Positions 21,860-25,669 of a stretch of DNA of 25,669 bases are shown here, piece by piece. The stretch is taken from NCBI GenBank assembly GCA_003118195.1, contig BEXV01000072.1, positions 418,520 through 444,188 of the forward strand, given 5' to 3'. How positions within the stretch are numbered: the first letter of the stretch is position 1; the number at the start of each line of letters is the position of its first letter. Source of the DNA: Hemicentrotus pulcherrimus (Eukaryota; Echinodermata; Echinoidea; Camarodonta; Strongylocentrotidae). The position numbers and the translations under genes are program-made. The notes under the pieces were generated by a model. That model made no database searches, was not told the origin of the DNA, and was given only the letters and a program-made list of their open reading frames with translations.

Positions 21860-22066
21860 GAAAGTGGGCGTGGTCGACCTGTTTTTTTTGAGCTGGCCTG
21901 GATGGAAGGGAGCTGCTAGAGCTATTGATAGGCACCCAGCCTAGGTATAGGCGCTATTATATAGCGCTAGCTAGGCCGCTCCGAGCTAGCTAGGTCGATC
22001 ATAATAATATATCGCTGTACTATTTACGCGCTCGTGCTCGCTGTGTTGTATTTTGTAAATATCAAA
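21860..22066 (+). promoter_or_regulatory. Likely promoter and 5' UTR of the second gene
   Basis: This block is clearly richer in GC and CpG than its surroundings. It contains a GGGCGTGG box (KLF/Sp-type site) near 21867, a palindromic GCGCTAT-TAT-ATAGCGC at about 21951-21967, repeated AGCTAGCTAGG motifs, and the start codon at 22067 in a good context (A at -3, G at +4). The transcription start cannot be fixed by eye. Confidence 0.5.
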
Positions 22067-22234
22067 ATGGCTGGATCACGAATGAATAAGAGATTCTGTG
22101 TAATTGGAGTGGCTTTATTACTTGCCACATGCTATGGTTGGATTCGGCTCTTGCTTCTAACCTTCACTTATGACACTCTACCTCGCCAAACAGCTCGTCC
22201 TGTGAGATTTTTTCTCAGTTTGCCACAAGAGGCG
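22067..22234 (+). CDS. Second gene, exon 1 (signal anchor)
   Basis: The 56 codons run from ATG at 22067 to GCG|gtaaga, phase 0. The frame is open upstream to a GTG at 22034, but the ATG has a good initiation context and is followed by a basic then hydrophobic N-terminus. A second Met at residue 6 is possible. The hydrophobic run is about 17-24 residues, interrupted by one Arg at residue 27. Confidence 0.75.
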
Positions 22235-25200
22235 GTAAGAAACAAACACAATTCTTAATTAGTGGGCGCATGCATTATGCCCCAGCACCTTGTTCTCTGC
22301 CACGAGCCGTCCTGTACCTGTTGCATATTCACCTAATCAAATTTGTTTCCTCCATCTCATAAATGAAAACTGTTTAGAGTAAATGCCGGTATGCAAAATA
22401 ATCAGTACCAAATGATGAGTGTCCTCTGATTATACCTATATAGAATCTAGACATAGATCTAGATGTTTTAGATCTATGTTTATTCAATTCAAATCAAATG
22501 ATTGATTTATTTCCAAATTCCAACATCAAATAATTATTTTGTTTTTAATAAAACAATAATGTGTTAAAAAAACAGTCAAAGGGTAATAAAATATAAAACT
22601 ACGACATTTCAATCAAACAATTAAGAAGATAAAAACAAAACACTTAAAAAAGTAAAGCATTCAATGAGAAACAAGGTGAAAAAAGGGGAAAAGTAATTAA
22701 GTATTGACAGACTAGACTCTACATAAAAAAAACATAGGTCTAGTCTAAGTGGATATTAAATTGGAAAATGGTGAACACAATGAAAGCCAGGTTTGTGGCT
22801 TGTTAGGTTGTGTACACCTATTTTATGTATTTGTTAATTTTTACTTTATTATTATTAGAGATTGGTTACACAATATACATAAAACATAGACCATGATAAT
22901 TACATAAACATTTAAAAAAACATATAAGAGCATCGATATGGTTCCACAGGAGAATTTAAGAAAAGATATTTAACAAATTAAAAGTAATCAAAAGGATCAA
23001 ATTAAATGTTTCTTATATATGGCAGGAGAACATGATCGGAGAATGATTGCAAACAATTTTTTTTAGACGGAAGTATTTTATGACAGAGGAAGCTCAGTGT
23101 AGAGGTATCGTGGACGAGTGGATATGTCGCCGGACTGTCAATCTCAAGGTCCGCGGTTCAAATCCCACCGCGGCACGAATGTCCTTTGGCAAGACATTGA
23201 TCTACATTTGCCACACTCCACCCAGGTGAAGTAAATTGGGACCGGTAGGAAGTAATTCCTTGAATGCTGTGAGCACCAACATTGGTAGCCTAGCAGAGCA
23301 GGGGTAATATTGGAGCACTTTGAGTACCCTGCAGGGTGGATATGTGTGCTATATAAATATCCAATATTATTATCATTATTATTATTAATAGCTTTACTAT
23401 TATATTTTTCATTATTTTATTTCCTTTATTATTATTTTTTGTTAAATTTTCAGTAATTTTCAGGAATCAGACTCTTGGCAGAGTACATTGAGGAGCTGTA
23501 TGTTAGTTGCTCGTAATACATGACATTTAAGTAACATAAATAATTCCTTTTTATCTGGAAGAAATACTAAGGACATGTGTACTCTTCTTCATTTTTCAGG
23601 ACTGGTATGAACAGCAATGCTTTGGGAAGATTGATGAGAAGCTTAGCATTTCAACTTTAGAGGATACCATCGGGAGATGGCAAATTGCTCTGCATCCTGA
23701 TTGTGTGTAAGAAATGTTCCTCTTTCCACAATTCCTTCCTCTAGATTTATTACTGTTTTTGTCAGATAAGTGGTGATATGAATTCTGCTTTATATGGTAC
23801 TAGACAGGCTATGCAACTATGACAAGATTGTATTTTTTATAAATCTTTGTTGATTTTTTAATTTCTGCTTTCTCTCTTGTTCATTCCTCTCCTGTATTCA
23901 GAAAGGTCTTCCAGAAGTTTACCACCATTTACAGCATTAGCAGGAGGACGGGTCATGTGGTAATTCCTGAGACATTCCAGACCAAGGTCTTGAAGTGGTT
24001 AGGTAATGATGAGGAGCTTTTGAAGGAAGTGAAGCTGCAGGTTTGTTTGATGGTTGTAGACCTATAAGGCCTTCAAAAAAAAAAGATGTTGTATTACCCT
24101 TTAGGTGCCAAAACATGGGTCGGTCGGTCATAAATCTTGTTTTTGAATAACTGTTAAAATATTTTTTACTCCCTCTTGGGGCTGATATTTCTCAGTTAAT
24201 GCTTTAAAACATTTTTTTTTCAAAAAAAAAAAAGACTTGAGATTTCATGATTTTGGGGTTGGTCGCAAAGGGCTATACAACATTTTTATGCCTCCGCTAC
24301 AAAGTAGCCGGAGGCATTATGTTTTCGGGTTGTCCGTCTGTACGTCCCGTTCTTGTAATCGCGTTATCTCAAGAACCGATTGATGAATTCCCACCAAACT
24401 TGGGTCATGTATGCATCTCACAGAGCCAATGAACTGATGAGATTTGAGGTCACGAGATCCAAGGTCAAAGGTCACAGGGCTCATTATGTATGCAAAAATG
24501 GCTAGTGATCGTGTTATCTCAAGAACCGATCGATGGATTCCTGCCAAACTTGGGTCATGTATGTATCTTACACAGCCCATGAGCTGATTATATTTTGGGG
24601 TCATTAGGTTGAAGGTCAAAGGTCATAGGGCTCATTATATATCCAAAAATAGCTTGTGATCGCATTATCTCAAGAACCAATTGATGGATTCCTGCCGAAC
24701 TTGGGTCATGTATGTATTTTACAGAGCCAATGAACTGATTAGATTTTGGGTTCACAAGGTCAAAGGTCAAAGGTCCCAAGGCTCATTATGTTTGCAAAAA
24801 TGGCTCGTGATTGCGTTATCTCAAGAACCGATTGATGGATTCCTGCCAAACTTAAGTCATGTATGTATCGTACACAGTTAATGAACTGATTAGATTTACG
24901 GGTCATCAGGTTAAAGGTCATGTGGCTCATTATGAATGCCTATAAATAGCTTGTGCATGCATTATCATTAAAACCCTAAAATGGATTACAATCAAACTTG
25001 AATTTCAAAAATTGTTTCTGTTTTGGTTTGTAAAATTGCTCTTTGGCGGAGGCATCATTTTCGACTGCGGGCAGTCGAAGTTCCATCTAGTTTTTTACAG
25101 GCTTTATTTATAGGCCTATAGATAGTTAAACGGACCACCTCAAATTCTTTTCTTCACTTTCAGTGATGAATCTAGTACGGTAATACCTGGCCAAATCAAA

Positions 25201-25625
25201 TTCTTTCTTCACTTTCAATTGTACTCTAGCTATGGATAGTTATATTTACTATTTTTTCCTCCTTTCTTCCTCACTTTCTGGGATGATTCTAGCTTTGAAT
25301 AATTAATATAACCAACTCAAATTCTTATTCTTCACTTTATATGAAGATTCAATTCATGGATGCTGACTGACTGACCAACTACGGTAATAAAAGAATTTTC
25401 ACCTTCTGTGGTAGTTCTAGCTGTGTATAGTTTTAATCACCACTCAAAATTGTCTGTCTTTCAGCATATCACAACTGTCTTTAATCGATACACCCATGAG
25501 AGTGCTATCTTCAACCCTCTGCGTGCCAAGAGACCAGGAGCTACTGACCCTGGGGAAGACATCGACCAGTACATTGAAGAGCTCATTAGCAGCTCACAGA
25601 ACTGTGATTTCTGTGATTTCAAATT
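22067..25625 (+). CDS. Membrane-anchored GalT-like protein, partial (4 exons, 3' end outside)
   Basis: Exons 22067-22234, 23600-23706, 23902-24040 and 25465-25625 join in frame to 191 complete codons plus two bases. Residues 1-9 are basic (MAGSRMNKR). Residues about 10-33 are hydrophobic (FCVIGVALLLATCYGW...) and form a signal anchor or signal peptide. Residues 57-138 are unfamiliar. Residues 153-188 read FNPLRAKRPG, then 22 residues, then CDFC. Galactose-1-phosphate uridylyltransferases and relatives have NPL...RAKRPW followed by a zinc-binding CxxC at similar spacing, so I infer a GalT-branch HIT-superfamily enzyme whose catalytic HxHxH part lies beyond the window. GalT itself is cytosolic; an N-terminal anchor would put this protein in the secretory pathway. 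The exon chain is firm; the family assignment is moderate. Confidence 0.72.
22451..22479. repeat. 11-bp perfect hairpin
   Basis: ACATAGATCTA (22451-22461) pairs with TAGATCTATGT (22469-22479) around a 7-base loop. Confidence 0.85.
23103..23391 (+). mobile_element. tRNA-derived SINE, copy 2 (nearly complete)
   Basis: The head is tRNA-like with an A-box-like TGGACGAGTGG at 23111-23121 and a consensus B box GGTTCAAATCC at 23155-23165, framed by a CCGCGG pair. The body shares CTTGAATGCTGTGAGCACCA and GGTAATATTGGAGC with copy 1 at 12660-12900. The tail is GTGCTATATAAATATCC followed by ATT repeats. It is in the same orientation as the host gene and looks younger than copy 1. Confidence 0.88.
23600..23706 (+). 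CDS. Second gene, exon 2
   Basis: The exon encodes DWYEQQCFGKIDEKLSISTL then EDTIGRWQIALHPDC, ending two bases into a Val codon (GT|gtaaga). The acceptor is atttttcag. No domain recognised; the composition is that of a soluble globular region. The phase fits the next exon exactly. Confidence 0.75.
23707..23901 (+). other. Second gene, intron 2 (195 bp)
   Basis: Short GT-AG intron with a clear pyrimidine tract (ctctcttgttcattcctctc). Nothing else seen. Confidence 0.8.
23902..24040 (+). CDS. Second gene, exon 3
   Basis: The exon encodes (V)KVFQKFTTIYSISRRTGHV, VIPETFQTKVLKWLGNDEEL, LKEVKLQ and ends in phase 0 (CAG|gtttgt). No catalytic motif is visible and I do not recognise a family from this part alone. 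A minus-strand open frame at 23937-24131 is its shadow. Confidence 0.75.
24288..25090 (+). mobile_element. GGAGGCAT element with internal 151-bp tandem repeats
   Basis: It opens with a hairpin (ATGCCTCCGCTAC / GTAGCCGGAGGCAT, 24288-24317) and ends with GGCGGAGGCAT plus a CGACTGC/GCAGTCG stem (25046-25080) and TTCCATCTAG. Between them is a tandem array. I recognise this arrangement from marine invertebrate genomes as a common dispersed element. No transposase is present, so it is non-autonomous. Minus-strand open frames at 24317-24779 only reflect the tandem repeats. Confidence 0.75.
24360..24965 (+). repeat. 151-bp tandem repeat, about four copies
   Basis: The anchor TTATCTCAAGAACC recurs at about 24364, 24514, 24665 and 24816 (spacing 150-151), with a decayed fifth at about 24962. 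Each unit also has CAAACTTGGGTCATGTATG, CCAATGAACTGAT and one or two AGGTCAAAGGTCA-like blocks. Confidence 0.92.
25126..25464 (+). repeat. Degenerate tandem repeat of about 60 bp
   Basis: The block CAAATTCTT.CTTCACTTTC...ATTCTAGCTATGGATAG recurs about five and a half times. ACTTTC-like anchors lie at 25156, 25211, 25273, 25334, 25401 and about 25456 (spacing 55-67). The last partial unit supplies the pyrimidine tract and AG of the splice acceptor at 25463-25464. Confidence 0.75.
25465..25625 (+). CDS. Second gene, exon 4 (GalT-like zinc motif)
   Basis: The exon encodes HITTVFNRYTHESAIFNPLR, AKRPGATDPGEDIDQYIEEL, ISSSQNCDFCDFK and two bases before gtaagc. The Cys pair (residues 185 and 188) would be the zinc-binding CxxC of the GalT N-terminal module and RAKRP its preceding signature. 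An in-frame TTG TAA would end the frame at 25629 if the donor were not used. The strong donor and the incomplete GalT domain make splicing onward more likely. Confidence 0.75.
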
Positions 25626-25669
25626 GTAAGCTCAAGAAATTAAAAGAGTTCATGTGGTGGTTTTTTCTA

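Larger units (their letters stand above)
22235..23599 (+). other. Second gene, intron 1 (1.37 kb)
   Basis: GT-AG intron. It holds a hairpin at 22451-22479, a strongly A-rich segment (about 22480-23010) and a tRNA-derived SINE at 23103-23391. The open frame at 23047-23229 is SINE sequence. Confidence 0.8.
24041..25464 (+). other. Second gene, intron 3 (1.42 kb), almost all repeats
   Basis: GT-AG intron made of an AT-rich start with a T-run/A-run near 24211-24234, the GGAGGCAT element (24288-25090) and a degenerate array of about 60 bp that runs up to the acceptor. Confidence 0.8.

Noticed and set aside
22034..22066. Upstream extension of the second gene to a GTG codon
   Set aside because: Nuclear genes rarely start at GTG, and the ATG at 22067 has a good context and yields a sensible signal-anchor N-terminus.
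20416..22204. Shared 14-mer CAGCTCGTCCTGTG near 20417 and 22191, suggesting a duplicated exon
   Set aside because: The match does not extend on either side and the reading contexts differ; most likely chance.
24317..24779. Minus-strand open frames with an internally repeated protein
   Set aside because: They are translations of the 151-bp tandem repeat; the repeated peptide follows the DNA repeat, not a gene.
25626..25629. Stop codon TAA directly after exon 4 as the true end of the second gene
   Set aside because: The stop overlaps a strong donor (TT|gtaagc) and the GalT-like module would be cut right after its CxxC. Transcript data could reverse this.
1..25669. CRISPR array, operon, phage or other bacterial system
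   Set aside because: The window is an intron-rich animal locus; the tandem arrays have no spacer-repeat structure and no bacterial genes are present.

Overview
This window looks like nuclear DNA from an animal. It is AT-rich and carries two split genes on the + strand. All introns I could place have GT at the donor and AG at the acceptor, and the introns are full of SINE-like, MITE-like and tandem repeats. The first gene encodes a protein very close to vertebrate ST7. Together with the repeat types (a GGAGGCAT / AAGGTCAAAGGTCA element and tRNA-derived SINEs ending in ATT repeats), this points to a marine invertebrate deuterostome. A sea urchin or other echinoderm is my best guess, but the species cannot be proven from the sequence alone.

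Layout. Positions 1-3691 are the 3' part of an upstream ST7 intron; the first coding exon lies outside the window. Eleven ST7 exons follow between 3692 and 13917. All their reading phases agree, giving about 495 codons to a TAA stop: the membrane-proximal segment, the repeat-like middle and the hydrophobic C-terminal region. From 13918 to about 21840 there is an ST7 3' UTR of unknown length and then intergenic DNA with no convincing gene. That stretch holds a 224-bp tandem duplication, one copy of which is interrupted by a 337-bp inverted-repeat element at a TTAA site.

At about 21860-22066 there is a GC-richer block that looks like a promoter and 5' UTR. It leads into a second gene (22067 to beyond the right edge). 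Its four visible exons encode a short N-terminal membrane anchor, a region I do not recognise, and then an RAKRP...CxxC segment. That segment resembles the start of the galactose-1-phosphate uridylyltransferase (GalT) branch of the HIT superfamily. The gene is cut off by the window end at a good splice donor.

The two genes lie head-to-tail and show no evident functional link. ST7-family proteins are multi-pass membrane proteins with poorly understood roles. The second gene may be a membrane-tethered GalT-like nucleotidyl transferase or phosphorylase, which would be unusual because classical GalT is cytosolic. The most interesting non-coding structure is repeats acting at exon edges: a SINE tail forms the pyrimidine tract of one ST7 acceptor, and a degenerate tandem array of about 60 bp runs straight into an acceptor of the second gene.
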